From Providencia rettgeri (lineage in GTDB: Bacteria > Pseudomonadota > Gammaproteobacteria > Enterobacterales > Enterobacteriaceae): DNA of 64,000 bases. The notes beneath the pieces were generated by a model. It had not been told where the DNA came from and did no database searches. It saw only the letters and a program-made list of their open reading frames with translations. Positions 1 through 9,702 of the stretch are shown here, piece after piece. Within the stretch, counting starts at the first letter, position 1, and each line of letters opens with the position of its first letter. The translations under genes were made by a program, and so were the position numbers. The stretch spans positions 2,790,001 through 2,854,000 of the forward strand of contig NZ_CP053896.1 in the NCBI RefSeq assembly GCF_013255915.1, in the 5' to 3' direction.

Positions 1-209
1 CTGATTTTGAAAGCCCTCTTCCCCATAAAGGGCGGTTAAATACGTTACCTGGTGCAATTCCTTCACTTGAACATTTGCCCATTGGTTGTCGCCTTGGACC
101 TCGTTGCCCCTATGCACAACGAACTTGCATCAACGCGCCACAATTACGCAATATTAAAGGCCATCTCGTTGCTTGCCATTACCCGCTAAACACCGAGGAA
201 CAACCCTAA
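1..209 (+). CDS. sapD: SapD, C-terminal end (peptide ABC transporter ATPase), partial
   Basis: The frame open from base 3 to the TAA at 207-209 encodes about 68 residues that read like the C-terminal tail of SapD: it contains [13 protein letters not shown] and the cysteine-rich stretch [15 protein letters not shown] that is typical of the C-terminal oligopeptide/dipeptide-transporter ATPase domain. The ATPase core lies outside the window. SapD pairs with SapF in the SapABCDF inner-membrane importer, which is linked to antimicrobial peptide resistance and putrescine transport. Its stop codon abuts the sapF start directly, so the two are translationally coupled. Confidence 0.93.
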   Translation, partial: DFESPLPHKGRLNTLPGAIPSLEHLPIGCRLGPRCPYAQRTCINAPQLRNIKGHLVACHYPLNTEEQP

Positions 210-1013
210 ATGGAAACCTTACTTGAAGTCCGTAATCTCACAAAAACTTTCCGTTTTCGTGAAGGGTTATTTCATCGACACGAATTACAAGCCGTCAAAC
301 CCGTTAGCTTTAACTTACAGGCAGGCCAGACATTAGCTATCATTGGCGCCAATGGCTCAGGAAAATCAACCCTTGCGCGAATGTTATCAGGCGTTGTAGA
401 ACCCACCAGCGGCGATATTTTCATTCGTGGACAACGCCTGAATTTTGGCGATTATAGCTACCGTTGCCAGCGTATTCGCATGATTTTCCAAGATCCAAGT
501 ACATCCCTAAACCCAAGGCAGCGTATTGGTCAAACCCTTGAGCTCCCTTTAAAATTAAACACTGACTTAACTGGCATAGAACGTGAAAGGCGTATTATTC
601 AAACGCTTCGCCAAGTCGGGTTACTCGCCGACCACGCTGAATATTATCCACACATGTTAGCATCTGGGCAAAAACAACGTATTGCATTGGCAAGAGCACT
701 TATTCTACAACCCGAAATTATTATTGCTGATGAAGCGTTAGCTTCGTTAGACATGTCCATGCGCTCGCAAATCATCAACTTGATGTTAGATTTACAAGCA
801 AAACAAGATATTGCATTTATCTATGTTACCCAGCACTTGGGGATGATGAAACACGTCAGCGATAAAATGCTTGTCATGGATAAAGGCGAAGTTGTTGAGC
901 GTGGTAATACCGCAGAGGTTTTAGCTGCCCCTCTTCACGACGTTACCCGCCGGTTAATTGAAAGTCACTTTGGTGAACCCCTGTCGATTGATGCTTGGCG
1001 ACAAGACTTGTAA
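210..1013 (+). CDS. sapF: SapF, peptide ABC transporter ATP-binding protein
   Basis: Cytoplasmic ATPase subunit of the SapABCDF importer; 267 residues, about the E. coli length (268). A Walker A motif (GANGSGKST) lies near residues 46-54, a degenerate signature (LASGQKQR) near 151, and Walker B (IIIADEALASLD) follows. The degenerate signature also occurs in the E. coli protein, so it is a family feature and not damage. The gene starts on the base after the sapD stop codon and is the last gene of the sap operon. A hairpin at 1024-1055 lies between it and the convergent DUF817 gene. Confidence 0.96.
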   Translation: METLLEVRNLTKTFRFREGLFHRHELQAVKPVSFNLQAGQTLAIIGANGSGKSTLARMLSGVVEPTSGDIFIRGQRLNFGDYSYRCQRIRMIFQDPSTSLNPRQRIGQTLELPLKLNTDLTGIERERRIIQTLRQVGLLADHAEYYPHMLASGQKQRIALARALILQPEIIIADEALASLDMSMRSQIINLMLDLQAKQDIAFIYVTQHLGMMKHVSDKMLVMDKGEVVERGNTAEVLAAPLHDVTRRLIESHFGEPLSIDAWRQDL

Positions 1014-1023
1014 CTGTTATTCA

Positions 1024-1055
1024 GTTGTCTGTGGGTAAACACCTTCACAGACAAC
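1024..1055. terminator. Stem-loop between convergent genes
   Basis: GTTGTCTGTG at 1024-1033 pairs perfectly with CACAGACAAC at 1046-1055. It sits between convergent sapF and the DUF817 gene. Neither strand has a good T-run after it, so factor-independent termination is only possible, not shown. Confidence 0.5.
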
Positions 1056-1071
1056 AAATTAAACATCTTAT

Positions 1072-1938
1072 TTAACGTGCTATCGTCACATTGGCTTTAA
1101 TATGTTTAAGGTGAACGACTATCGTAAATGTGACAATCACCAACAGTGACCATGCTCCCCACTTACCTGCATGTACCATTGACCAAGCACCAATTTGGTT
1201 TGGATACTGCCAAACACCAAAAAATGTCCCAAAATTCTCAGCTAACCAAATAAAAAAACCAATTAGCATAAATGCAAGTAATAATGGCATTTTTCGCTCT
1301 TTATCTAGCGGAGTGTAAAAAACCATACTGCGCGCATACAACCCCATAATAAACGCCGCTAAATACCAACGATAATCATCAATATAATGGTGGCTAAAAA
1401 AATTAATATAAATAGCCAGTGCGACCAGTGTCGCCATCCAATAAGGTGGATAGTGTTCAATTCTTACTTTAAAAAATCGCCAAGATTGAATGATATAGCT
1501 CCCTACGGCGGCATACATAAAACCAGTAAATAGAGGAACTCCCCAAAGTTTCGTATAAGCCTCATCGGGATATTGCCAAGAACCTATCGTTGCTGAAGTT
1601 TTAAATAGCTCCATCATAAAACCGACTAAATGGAAAACACAAATAGCCTTTAATTCATCCCAAGTTTCTAACTTTGACCACACTAACAAAGCTTGAAAAG
1701 CAACGGCAAAAATTAGTAACAGGTCATAGCGAGGGATACCTATTAATCCTTTAGCTGGGACTAAGAATAGTGCCAAAAAGAAAAAACCAGCGAATAAACA
1801 AGAACGAGCATTAATTAAACCGAAAAACCAAAACTCTAATAGAAAGCGTTTAATTCCATGGCTATTATTCGGCTGGTGAGCCATTAAAATTTGGTCTAAC
1901 TTTCCTAAAAAATTCAATTTCTGACACAAACTGGTCAT
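1072..1938 (-). CDS. DUF817 family integral membrane protein
   Basis: A 288-residue protein with about eight hydrophobic segments after a short polar N-terminus, recognisable as the DUF817 (YoaT-like) family from its W/Y/H-rich loops such as TSATIGSWQYPDEAYTKLWG and FFGVWQYPNQIGAWS. Function is unknown for the family. The start at 1938 has an AGGTGA ribosome binding site 8 bases upstream. It stands alone between sapF and gstA and has no counterpart at this place in E. coli, so it is probably a lineage-specific insertion between conserved neighbours. The family assignment rests on recognition only. Confidence 0.8.
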   Translation of the reverse strand: MTSLCQKLNFLGKLDQILMAHQPNNSHGIKRFLLEFWFFGLINARSCLFAGFFFLALFLVPAKGLIGIPRYDLLLIFAVAFQALLVWSKLETWDELKAICVFHLVGFMMELFKTSATIGSWQYPDEAYTKLWGVPLFTGFMYAAVGSYIIQSWRFFKVRIEHYPPYWMATLVALAIYINFFSHHYIDDYRWYLAAFIMGLYARSMVFYTPLDKERKMPLLLAFMLIGFFIWLAENFGTFFGVWQYPNQIGAWSMVHAGKWGAWSLLVIVTFTIVVHLKHIKANVTIAR

Positions 1939-2244
1939 CTATTCACTCACCTATTCTTTTATTATTCGGTTTGTTTTCTTTCCGAAGATTAGGCGAGGAG
2001 TTTAGCAAAATCGAATTACTCTACATAAGGTAACTATCTTAAATTTATGCATTTTTATTATTTATAGCTTTAATCACTAGATTTACACTACCTATTAATA
2101 TTGACGATACTTTCCATCCAATTATGGGGTTTATTGTTTAACTCGCACCTGATGGCAATTCGTTAATAGAAAGTAATGATATACTTAAGCAATATGTGTT
2201 TATTTGCTATATGAATGCCAACTCAACAATTTAGGAGTTCTATG
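1939..2244. other. Divergent intergenic region upstream of gstA
   Basis: About 300 AT-rich bases between the divergent DUF817 gene and gstA. The only site I can suggest is a possible -10 box TATACT at 2180-2185, about 60 bases before gstA; I see no convincing -35 partner, operator or RNA gene. Confidence 0.4.
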
Positions 2245-2850
2245 ATGAAATTATATTACGCTCCCGGTGCTTGCTCACTTTCTCCTCACATCATTCTGCG
2301 TGAAACAGGTTTAGATTTCAGTATTGAACGAGTAAATATAAAAGAGAAAAAAACCGAGAAAGGTGAAGACTTTTTAGCAATAAACCCAAAAGGACAAGTA
2401 CCCACTTTAGTGTTAGATAATGGCGAACAACTCACAGAAGGTGCTGTTATTGTCCAATATATTGCGGACCAAAAACCGGATCGTAACCTAATCGCACTTC
2501 CAGGTTCGATGAAACGTTATCACCAATTAGAAGCTTTAAACTTTATTTCGACAGAACTACATAAAAATTTCTCACCTTTATTCACTCCAGGAACACCAGA
2601 AGAGTATAAAGATACTGTCCGTAATGTATTGTTTAATAAGTTTGCGTATGTTGATAACGTGCTCGCTAAACAGGCTTTCTTTGCTGGAGATACTTTTAGT
2701 GTCGCAGATGCCTATTTATTCACTGTGAGTAATTGGGCAAAACACGTTGGGCTCGATTTGACTAGCCTGACCCACCTGCAAGATTACAGTGCTAAAATAG
2801 CTAAACGCCCTAATGTTCAAGATGCATTAAAAGCGGAAGGACTAATCTAA
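2245..2850 (+). CDS. gstA: Glutathione S-transferase GstA (beta class)
   Basis: Conjugates glutathione to electrophiles in the cytoplasm and can reduce peroxides. The N-terminal thioredoxin-like domain starts [10 protein letters not shown], with Cys10 and, in the helical domain, His106 matching the active-site residues of E. coli beta-class GST. Starting at 2245 gives 201 residues, exactly the E. coli length, and places AGGAG (2233-2237) seven bases upstream; the upstream ATGs at 2215 and 2242 fit less well. A bidirectional hairpin at 2891-2939 separates it from convergent pdxY, the same gstA-pdxY neighbourhood as in E. coli. Confidence 0.94.
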   Translation: MKLYYAPGACSLSPHIILRETGLDFSIERVNIKEKKTEKGEDFLAINPKGQVPTLVLDNGEQLTEGAVIVQYIADQKPDRNLIALPGSMKRYHQLEALNFISTELHKNFSPLFTPGTPEEYKDTVRNVLFNKFAYVDNVLAKQAFFAGDTFSVADAYLFTVSNWAKHVGLDLTSLTHLQDYSAKIAKRPNVQDALKAEGLI

Positions 2851-2890
2851 TCTGTAAAATAGCACGCTTTCAGTAGTGCGCTGTAAGGTT

Positions 2891-2939
2891 GTTGATAAAG
2901 CGGGATAAAACATAGTTTTTCCCGCTTTATGTTATCAAC
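2891..2939. terminator. Bidirectional terminator between gstA and pdxY
   Basis: A long imperfect hairpin: GTTGATAAAGCGGGA pairs with TCCCGCTTTATGTTATCAAC, with A-rich and T-rich flanks near the loop and stem. It lies between two convergent genes and can serve both. Confidence 0.75.
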
Positions 2940-2965
2940 TAAAATTTTATCAGCTGAAAAGCAGC

Positions 2966-3829
2966 TTAATCTAATTGTGTTGCACAGAAGTTATGTTCTG
3001 GGTTAACCATTTTGTCTTGAGCAGCGACGAGTTGTAATTCGTACTCCCCCATCTCTTTGGTTTTTATCATCACTTCATATACTGCAGCAGCAACGTGCTC
3101 TAACCCTTTATCTAAAGGCTCACCTTTCAATAAGTTAACCAACATTAAACCACTGGTCAAGTCACCGACACCTACAGGTTGTTTTTCACCAAAGTCAACA
3201 AGAGGACGGCTAACATGCCAACTGTGCTCTGCTGTTACAAGGATCATTTCAAAACGATCTGCGCGATACCCTGCTCGGCTTAAATGTTTAACAAGAACGA
3301 TTTTAGGGCCTTTGTGACACAATTCACGTGCAGCTTGGGTAGCTTCTTCAACATTTTTAATTGTTCTACCCGTTAATGTTTCTAATTCTAGTAAATTTGG
3401 TGCGATAACATCACTCGCGGCCAATGCACGCTCACAAAGGAATTCAGCAACTCCCGGAGCAACAATACAGCCTTTCTCCGGATGCCCCATTACTGGATCA
3501 CAAAAATAGAGGGCTTGCGGATTAGCTACTTTGACCCTTTCCACGATATCAAGAATATCATTTCCTTGCTCAGCTGAACCGATATAACCGCTTAATACAG
3601 CATCACAAATTTCTAATTTATGGATTTTAGCTAAACCATCAACGATGTCGGTTAAGTGTTGTGCGGGAAAAACACTTCCGCTCCATTGTGAATACTGTGT
3701 ATGATTCGAAAACTGTACGGTATTGAGTGGCCACACATCTACGCCCATTCGGCACATAGGAAATGCGGCAGCACTGTTTCCTGCATGGCCGAAAACAACA
3801 TGGGATTGAATTGATAATACGCTTTTCAT
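2966..3829 (-). CDS. pdxY: Pyridoxal kinase PdxY
   Basis: Ribokinase-fold kinase of the vitamin B6 salvage pathway that phosphorylates pyridoxal to PLP. The 287 residues equal the E. coli length. Seen: [14 protein letters not shown] at the substrate-binding N-terminus, the [11 protein letters not shown] segment with conserved Cys121, and the GVGDLTSG anion hole with the catalytic Asp223. It is the last of the anmK-pdxH-tyrS-pdxY minus-strand group, but a palindromic repeat element separates it from tyrS. Its association with pdxH means both routes to PLP are encoded here. Confidence 0.97.
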   Translation of the reverse strand: MKSVLSIQSHVVFGHAGNSAAAFPMCRMGVDVWPLNTVQFSNHTQYSQWSGSVFPAQHLTDIVDGLAKIHKLEICDAVLSGYIGSAEQGNDILDIVERVKVANPQALYFCDPVMGHPEKGCIVAPGVAEFLCERALAASDVIAPNLLELETLTGRTIKNVEEATQAARELCHKGPKIVLVKHLSRAGYRADRFEMILVTAEHSWHVSRPLVDFGEKQPVGVGDLTSGLMLVNLLKGEPLDKGLEHVAAAVYEVMIKTKEMGEYELQLVAAQDKMVNPEHNFCATQLD

Positions 3830-3894
3830 TGAAAACCCAAAGAATTGTTATGTCGAATGAAGAGAAATCAGTGATTATCCGTTGCTAATATGGA

Positions 3895-4021
3895 TATACT
3901 CCAAATAATTCTAATTACATGTAAGCGGCTTGAGAAAATAGTTCGAATTATATACATCGATATATAATTCGAAGAGCATAGCGCAATCAACACCCATGCA
4001 ACTTGAAGTATGACGAGTATA
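3895..4021. repeat. MITE-like palindromic repeat element between tyrS and pdxY
   Basis: About 127 bases whose ends are imperfect inverted repeats: the left end begins TATACTCCAAATAATTC and the right end, read on the other strand, begins TATACTCGTCATACTTC. The middle holds a perfect 13-base hairpin, TTCGAATTATATA (3942-3954) with TATATAATTCGAA (3961-3973) and a 6-base loop. The terminal sequences resemble a family of short non-coding repeats that I recall from Yersinia, Serratia and Photorhabdus intergenic regions; copy number cannot be judged from one window. It lies in the tyrS-pdxY transcript. Confidence 0.7.
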
Positions 4022-4040
4022 GCCCGGAAAATTCCGGGCT
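4021..4040. terminator. Hairpin downstream of tyrS
   Basis: AGCCCGGAA and TTCCGGGCT form a strong GC-rich stem right after tyrS (minus strand) and directly abutting the repeat element. No T-run follows on the minus strand, so it may be a pause or mRNA 3'-end stabiliser rather than a full terminator. Confidence 0.5.
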
Positions 4041-4063
4041 GATATTACAAAGGTTAGTCAGAG

Positions 4064-5338
4064 CTATTTCCAATTAATTAAACAGTCGTTTTTCTTACCA
4101 CGACGGATCAAGGTATAACGACCAAACAGGCGATCTGCGTCAGAGAACACATACATTGGCTCTGTTTGTTTTTGGCCATTAATTGATACCGCGTTAGAAC
4201 TAATTGTCGTTCTTGCTTGCCCACGAGAAGGCACTAACTCTGAATCAACTAAAGCTTGCTGTAAATCCGCACCTGCTTCCAAAGTGATACAAGGCATGCC
4301 ATCTTGAGCCAATTGCTCAAAATCAGCTTCAGTTAAATCAGATACTGCACCAGAGAATAAGCTTTCTGTAATACGTTTCGCTGCTGCTAACCCTTCTTCG
4401 CCATGTACCAGTTTAGTGACTAACTCCGCTAATACATATTGAGCTCGAGGTGCCTTTCCACTGTTTTTATCTTCTTCTTCTAGCGCATTGATTTCATCTA
4501 GTTCCATGAATGTGAAGAATTTTAAGAAGCGATAAACATCCGCATCTGCAGTGTTGATCCAGAACTGATAGAATTTATACTGGCTGGTTTTCTTGGAGTC
4601 TAACCAAACTGCACCACCTTCAGTTTTACCAAATTTAGTGCCATCTGCTTTAGTAATCAGAGGAACCGTCATACCAAATACTTGGTTTTGGTGTAAGCGA
4701 CGTGTTAAATCGATACCGGAAGTAATGTTACCCCATTGGTCAGAGCCACCAATTTGCAGCTCTACACCCATCTCTTTGTTCATATTTGCGAAGTCATAAC
4801 CTTGTAAAAGGTTATAAGCAAACTCAGTAAAAGAGATACCAACGTCATCACGATTTAAACGTTGCTTAACAGACTCACGGTTAATCATTTGGTTAACCGA
4901 AAAATGTTTACCAATATCGCGCAAGAAAGTCAGCACATCCATTTTGCCAAACCAATCATAGTTATTAGCAAGGCGTGCACTGTTATCACCACAATCAAAG
5001 CTTAAAAACGGTGAAACTTGGTTACGGATTTTTTCTACCCACTCTTGAACGGTTTCTGTGGTGTTTAATTTACGCTCAGTAGCTTTAAAGCTCGGGTCGC
5101 CAATAAGGCCCGTTGCACCACCGACCAACGCCACAGGCTTGTGCCCGGCTAGTTGGAATCGTTTTAAACACAGCAAAGGAACCAGATGTCCCAAATGCAA
5201 GCTATCAGCGGTAGGATCGAAGCCACAATAGAGAGAGATAGGGCCCTGCGCCAGTCTCTCTGCTAACGCATCCTCATCCGTTACCTGGGCAACGAGGCCC
5301 CGCTCTTGCAATTGTTTAATCAGGTTATTGCTAGACAT
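4064..5338 (-). CDS. tyrS: Tyrosyl-tRNA synthetase TyrS
   Basis: Class I aminoacyl-tRNA synthetase that charges tRNA-Tyr. The HIGH-type motif HLGH is at residues 48-51, the KMSKS-type loop KFGKT at about 235, and a C-terminal S4-like RNA-binding domain ends the protein. Start chosen at 5338 ([14 protein letters not shown]), giving 424 residues exactly as in E. coli; four upstream codons to 5350 are also open. It follows pdxH after a 161-base gap with no visible terminator, matching the E. coli pdxH-tyrS-pdxY order. Confidence 0.98.
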   Translation of the reverse strand: MSSNNLIKQLQERGLVAQVTDEDALAERLAQGPISLYCGFDPTADSLHLGHLVPLLCLKRFQLAGHKPVALVGGATGLIGDPSFKATERKLNTTETVQEWVEKIRNQVSPFLSFDCGDNSARLANNYDWFGKMDVLTFLRDIGKHFSVNQMINRESVKQRLNRDDVGISFTEFAYNLLQGYDFANMNKEMGVELQIGGSDQWGNITSGIDLTRRLHQNQVFGMTVPLITKADGTKFGKTEGGAVWLDSKKTSQYKFYQFWINTADADVYRFLKFFTFMELDEINALEEEDKNSGKAPRAQYVLAELVTKLVHGEEGLAAAKRITESLFSGAVSDLTEADFEQLAQDGMPCITLEAGADLQQALVDSELVPSRGQARTTISSNAVSINGQKQTEPMYVFSDADRLFGRYTLIRRGKKNDCLINWK

Positions 5339-5499
5339 CAATGACTCCATCAGTTGTATTTTGTCTATCTATTTTGGTTTGAATGACCAGTAAGTTTGAG
5401 AGGCTTATCAAAAACTCACCAGTGTAATTTGTCAATTTACTTAAATGAGGCTATAGCATAAAGCGCATATCAATTAAGTGCCAGCTAAAAAACATGATC

Positions 5500-6153
5500 C
5501 TAAGGGGCTAATCTATCAATTTTCCAGCCATCACCTTCTCGCTGGTATAAAAAACGGTCGTGCAAACGGTGTGCACCGCCTTGCCAAAATTCAACACTAT
5601 TAAATACCACTCGATATCCTCCCCAAAAACTAGGCAATGGGACGTCACCGTTCTTAAATTTTTGTTTTAGTTCTAAAAATTTCCCTTCTAAAATACCACG
5701 CGCTGAAATTTTAGAAGACTGTGCTGATGCCCATGCTGCAATTTGGCTATCTTTCGGCCTACTATGAAAATATTTTACAACTTCAATAGGGTTTAAACGC
5801 TCAGCAACCCCAGTGAAATTGACTTGGCGCTCTAATGGGTACCATGGGAAATGCAGGCTAATTTTATTATTTTTTTCTAAATGCTGTGCTTTTCGGCTAC
5901 CTAAATTGGTATAAAATACAAGGCCTTTATCATCAAAATGTTTTAAAAGTACAATACGCTGGTAGGGTTGCCCGGTTTCATCCACAGTAGCAACACACAT
6001 TGCTGTTGGGTCACTCAAGCGAGCTTCACACGCCTGCTTCATCCAGAGTTCGAAAAGCGTCAGTGGGTTTGGCGTTAAGTCATTACGTCTTAACCCACCT
6101 TTTGTGTATTCACGACGTACCGATGCAAGATCTATTTCACCTAGCTCGTTCAT
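5500..6153 (-). CDS. pdxH: Pyridoxamine/pyridoxine 5'-phosphate oxidase PdxH
   Basis: FMN-dependent oxidase making PLP from PNP or PMP, the last step of B6 synthesis and salvage. The family landmarks [10 protein letters not shown] near the N-terminus, [12 protein letters not shown] and YTNLGSRKA (FMN site), and the C-terminal [14 protein letters not shown] and WKIDRLAP are intact. Start set at 6153 (MNELGEIDL), where AAAGGA lies about seven bases upstream; a GTG at 6171 is in frame but lacks such a site. 217 residues against 218 in E. coli. It begins 20 bases after the anmK stop, so the two probably share a transcript. Confidence 0.97.
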   Translation of the reverse strand: MNELGEIDLASVRREYTKGGLRRNDLTPNPLTLFELWMKQACEARLSDPTAMCVATVDETGQPYQRIVLLKHFDDKGLVFYTNLGSRKAQHLEKNNKISLHFPWYPLERQVNFTGVAERLNPIEVVKYFHSRPKDSQIAAWASAQSSKISARGILEGKFLELKQKFKNGDVPLPSFWGGYRVVFNSVEFWQGGAHRLHDRFLYQREGDGWKIDRLAP

Positions 6154-6173
6154 TTTTATGTCCTTTACCACAG

Positions 6174-7292
6174 TTATTTTTTATCGGTATTTTTAGGGTA
6201 TATTGCCCCAAGCACAGTCTCTTTACTTGCCCCAGTAACAGAGGCTAAATTTCCAGGAAGACCAGATACCGTTCTAGCAGCTAGCCATGCAAAAGCCAAG
6301 GCTTCCATGTCATCACCACTTAAACCAAATTTATCACTTGGTGCCACTTCAATTCCCGGAAGCAAGGCTGCCATCCGTTGCATTAGAAAAGTATTCTTTG
6401 CCCCTCCACCACATACTATTAAGCGCTCACAACCGCCACACAGTAATACTTGTTCTGCGATAGAAGCTGCGGTTAATTCGCACAGAGTGGCTTGAACATC
6501 GTCAGCTGAAATTGATGGAAAATGAACTAAATGCTGCTCTAACCATTGTGTGTTGAAATACTCACGCCCCGTACTTTTCGGTGATGAACGTCTAAAGTAT
6601 GGGTCACTTAGCATCGCTTTTAGTAATGCATGATCAACTTGACCTCGACTTGCCCATTCACCGTCTTTATCATATGCCTGTTGCTTTATACGCCAGCTCC
6701 ACGTATCCATTAACATATTTCCCGGCCCTGTGTCATAACCCTTAACATAGGCACCAGGTAATAAAGCAGTGACATTAGCTATTCCACCAATATTTAGTAC
6801 AATTCGTTTTTCTGTAGGATGCCCTAAAACAGCTAAGTGAAATGCAGGAACTAAAGGTGCTCCCTGTCCCCCATAAGCCATATCTCTTCGGCGAAAATCA
6901 CCTACCGTCGCGATCCCTGTTAAAGCGGCAATACGGTTATTGTCGCCTAACTGCATAGTAAAAGGCTGTTCGCCATCGGGCTCATGCCAAACAGTTTGCC
7001 CATGGCAACCGATAGCAATGATATCTTCAGATGTTAAACCAGTTTGAATAAGAAGTTGGTTTACCGCATCTGCATATAAAGAGCCTAACTCTCGATCAAT
7101 TTTACCAATCTCTGATAGCGTTGTTGTTTGCCCTTGGCATATATCTAAAATTCTTTTTTTTAATTCAATGGGAAATGCAACACTCAAACTGGATTGCTCT
7201 GCGACAAATTTGTCACTAATTGCGGCAAGAACGACATCAACACCATCTAGGCTAGTTCCTGACATAACCCCTATGTAACGACCTGATTTCAT
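6174..7292 (-). CDS. anmK: Anhydro-N-acetylmuramic acid kinase AnmK
   Basis: Cytoplasmic kinase that cleaves and phosphorylates anhydroMurNAc from cell-wall recycling to MurNAc-6-P. The N-terminal nucleotide-binding motif [12 protein letters not shown], the catalytic region [33 protein letters not shown] and the C-terminal [16 protein letters not shown] are all present. Start set at the second of two adjacent ATGs (7292, [14 protein letters not shown]) behind AAGGAA, giving 372 residues (369 in E. coli); the open frame up to 7379 has no family similarity. It is divergent from slyB. The mliC gene found between pdxH and anmK in E. coli is absent. Confidence 0.96.
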   Translation of the reverse strand: MKSGRYIGVMSGTSLDGVDVVLAAISDKFVAEQSSLSVAFPIELKKRILDICQGQTTTLSEIGKIDRELGSLYADAVNQLLIQTGLTSEDIIAIGCHGQTVWHEPDGEQPFTMQLGDNNRIAALTGIATVGDFRRRDMAYGGQGAPLVPAFHLAVLGHPTEKRIVLNIGGIANVTALLPGAYVKGYDTGPGNMLMDTWSWRIKQQAYDKDGEWASRGQVDHALLKAMLSDPYFRRSSPKSTGREYFNTQWLEQHLVHFPSISADDVQATLCELTAASIAEQVLLCGGCERLIVCGGGAKNTFLMQRMAALLPGIEVAPSDKFGLSGDDMEALAFAWLAARTVSGLPGNLASVTGASKETVLGAIYPKNTDKK

Positions 7293-7684
7293 CATTATTC
7301 TTGTTCCTTCAGAGTGCACATTAACTTTACAACGCTCAGCTACAAAAGATTGTGCTTTGATGATAAATTTTGTCAACAATTCGATGCAATTTCTCGGAGC
7401 GCTTCGCAGGAATAATAAATAAATGCACTAAAACTAAAAATTGCTAGACAACCTAACTAAAAAAGACGTTTTGTAATATCTGAAACTTTCATTTTCAATA
7501 TAATGATACATAATACATTTATCAGCTTAGCATTACTGTTTAGTATTTCAGCTAAAGTTTTAACGCACTATTCTTTTAGCAACTGGTGCGAAATGATGCT
7601 CATAAGCTGACTACCCTATATGAATATTTAACAAAGAGTGCCTTATTGAATGAAATCATCTCGAATTTGAGATATTTTACCTAG
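7293..7684. other. Divergent anmK-slyB intergenic region
   Basis: About 390 AT-rich bases. Apart from the slyB promoter at its right end, listed separately, I see no ORF, strong hairpin or recognisable operator; the anmK promoter must lie here but is not distinct. Confidence 0.4.
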
Positions 7685-7718
7685 TGTTTACACTCTATTT
7701 AAATCAAAATCGGTAATC
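7685..7718 (+). promoter_or_regulatory. Candidate PhoP-activated promoter of slyB
   Basis: TGTTTA at 7685-7690 and TATTTA at 7696-7701 are separated by 5 bases, matching the PhoP box (T/G)GTTTA-N5-(T/G)GTTTA at 11 of 12 positions. A -10-like TAATCT at 7713-7718 starts 11 bases after the box, the geometry of class I PhoP promoters in which the box replaces the -35. slyB is a known PhoP target in E. coli and Salmonella. The inferred leader is about 100 bases. Confidence 0.7.
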
Positions 7719-7827
7719 TAACCATCGCTTTTTAATATCATTATTTTGATACTTGTTGTGTTTATGGTGAAAACAAATATACGATGCTATGTTAGTGCCA
7801 CAGACAGCAAATCTCATAGGAGTTCTT

Positions 7828-8295
7828 ATGCTTAAGAAAGTTTTTGTAGGTGTTGTAGCAGTTGCAGCTTTATCAGGCTGTGTCAATACCAGTACGCTTT
7901 CTGGTGATACTATTTCAGCCAAGGATGCGAAACAGGTACAGACTGTGACTTATGGTACTGTTCTGAATGCTCGCCCTGTGACTATTCAAGCTGGTGAAGA
8001 CGGTAACGTGATTGGTGCAATTGGTGGTGCTGTTCTTGGTGGGTTATTAGGTAACACCATCGGTGGTGGTACAGGTAACACATTAGCAACTGCCGCAGGT
8101 GCTATTGCAGGTGGTTTAGCTGGTCAGGAAGCTCAAGGCGCATTAAATAGAAGCCAAGGTGTTCAATTAGAAATCCGCCTCGATAGCGGTAAAAACATTG
8201 TTGTTGTTCAAAAACAAGACCCAAGCACCTTCCGTAATGGCCAACGTGTTATGATTGCGAATAGCGGAAATACTGTTACTGTGTCTCCTCGGTAA
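7828..8295 (+). CDS. slyB: Outer membrane lipoprotein SlyB (glycine zipper 2TM)
   Basis: Lipoprotein induced by PhoPQ that stabilises outer membrane proteins under stress. The start at 7828 is preceded by AGGAG and gives 155 residues, the E. coli length. The signal peptide ends in the lipobox LSGC, with Cys18 as the lipid-bearing residue. A long glycine-zipper segment, NVIGAIGGAVLGGLLGNTIG and beyond, spans about residues 67-110, followed by a polar C-terminal domain ending in VTVSPR. A PhoP-type promoter lies upstream and a GC-rich palindrome downstream. The upstream ATG at 7789 is in frame but lies in the leader. Confidence 0.95.
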   Translation: MLKKVFVGVVAVAALSGCVNTSTLSGDTISAKDAKQVQTVTYGTVLNARPVTIQAGEDGNVIGAIGGAVLGGLLGNTIGGGTGNTLATAAGAIAGGLAGQEAQGALNRSQGVQLEIRLDSGKNIVVVQKQDPSTFRNGQRVMIANSGNTVTVSPR

Positions 8296-8316
8296 TCATA
8301 CAGTACTAAATTAGGC

Positions 8317-8344
8317 ATGCTCACCGGCCATGGCCGGTGAGCAT
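8317..8344. terminator. Perfect palindrome after slyB
   Basis: ATGCTCACCGGCC and GGCCGGTGAGCAT form a perfect 13-base stem with a 2-base loop 22 bases after the slyB stop. It lacks a T-run, so termination is plausible but unproven. Confidence 0.5.
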
Positions 8345-8732
8345 TACTTACAAATAGTATTGCTGAATGATATCGTTACTTTATGGTAGATAATCATATT
8401 TTTTATTTATTGTGCATGGCTTTTGAATGACACAATTTCTTGTTTACATATAAATGCCTTGCATTCAAATCAATAAATCTATTTTAGCCTATCTCCTTTA
8501 ATAAAGTATTTATTAGTATCTACCGATAAATTAGCTAGCTAACAATTAAAAATGAAGGTATCACAGCGAAAAAAATAATTAATAGCCTTAACTATATTTC
8601 ATAATAATAATGATTTAATGAAAATTATAACCAAGTGTAATTACTATTTCATTAAAAAATCATATGCTAAATTATTTTAAACACAAATTTAATAATTAAT
8701 ATGTCATTCATTAGCTAGGCATATTTTTTACA
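8345..8732. other. AT-rich spacer between convergent slyB and slyA
   Basis: Nearly 390 very AT-rich bases between convergent genes. I see no ORF, RNA gene or clear terminator in it. Confidence 0.5.
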
Positions 8733-9167
8733 TCAAGAGTCATTTTGTAGCCTCAAGATATTTTTTTCAAGTTTCATAAGTAACTGTGATAGCTGGTAAA
8801 GCTCATCTTTACTAATGTTGCTCAATATTTCTATACGTGTATTATTTATGACTTGGTCTACCGTTTTAATAAAGGGTTCAGACTCTTCCGTTAATTTTAT
8901 TCTTTTAGCTCTCCTATCATTTGTACAAGTATGTCTAGAAATCAATTTTTTTTCCTCTAATTGATCTAGAGTCCTTACTAATGAAGGCTGTTCAATACCA
9001 ATCGCTTTCGCTAACTGTATTTGAGATTGCTCAGGTGGTAGTTGACTTATATTATGCAATGTAACCCAATGTGTCTGTGTAAGCTTAAGAGGCTTCAAAC
9101 GATAGTCGATTAATGCTCTCCACATGCGAACAACACGTGATAACTCTGTCCCAATTTGTGATTCCAA
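8733..9167 (-). CDS. slyA: MarR-family transcriptional regulator SlyA
   Basis: Winged-helix dimer that counters H-NS silencing and controls envelope and virulence genes. The 144 residues equal the E. coli length, and [20 protein letters not shown], the [20 protein letters not shown] recognition region and the [11 protein letters not shown] wing are strongly conserved. Only the last 40 residues drift. It converges on slyB as in E. coli. AGGAGGG-like sequence precedes the start. Since slyB carries a PhoP box and PhoP and SlyA often act together, the neighbourhood is one of envelope control. Confidence 0.96.
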   Translation of the reverse strand: MESQIGTELSRVVRMWRALIDYRLKPLKLTQTHWVTLHNISQLPPEQSQIQLAKAIGIEQPSLVRTLDQLEEKKLISRHTCTNDRRAKRIKLTEESEPFIKTVDQVINNTRIEILSNISKDELYQLSQLLMKLEKNILRLQNDS

Positions 9168-9702
9168 TTTACCCTCCTTTATATAATTATAATGTCTAAA
9201 AAATATACCGTCCTCATATTATTTTTTGAATTATATATTAATTTCCTTTTATATTTACAGCTTTTTATTTATACATTAGCTATTAAATACCTATTCCTAG
9301 TTATAGTAGCTGTTTTATTATGCGATATATCTCTAATTAATACATCACTGATTCATCCATTATCTCAATCTAGGATTAATAAGATAACCTATCAATTATC
9401 TTATTAATAAGAATAGCCGCACTCTCCTTTTTGATCTATCTATTTTAGCTCTTATAGTAGCCATGAATAACAATAAAAAAAGTAACGCCAAATAATTCTT
9501 TAAAAAACAAATAAATATAGTTAATCTTAAAATCATGTTAATTACAGTCATTTTGATTCAACCTATACCTATTTTGAATAAATAAAATTTTATTGAAATA
9601 TAAACCAAGAAATAAATATTTTGCTAATAATTCAACCTGAATTAGTTTACATTAGAAATAAAACATTTGATTTATTTTTATGATTATATTAAAAACTGTG
9701 AA
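9168..9702. other. Long AT-rich region upstream of slyA
   Basis: 535 bases of very AT-rich DNA between the slyA start and the end of ydhL. A 71-codon frame at 9192-9407 is hydrophobic only because of its T-rich codons and is not called. A palindrome TCTTATTAATAAGA at 9399-9412 lies next to a related ATTAATAAGATAA. AT-rich DNA of this kind would suit H-NS and SlyA binding, but this is inference. Confidence 0.4.

Noticed and set aside
9192..9407. 71-codon hydrophobic frame upstream of slyA
   Set aside because: Its hydrophobicity comes from T-rich DNA; no ribosome site and no recognisable similarity.
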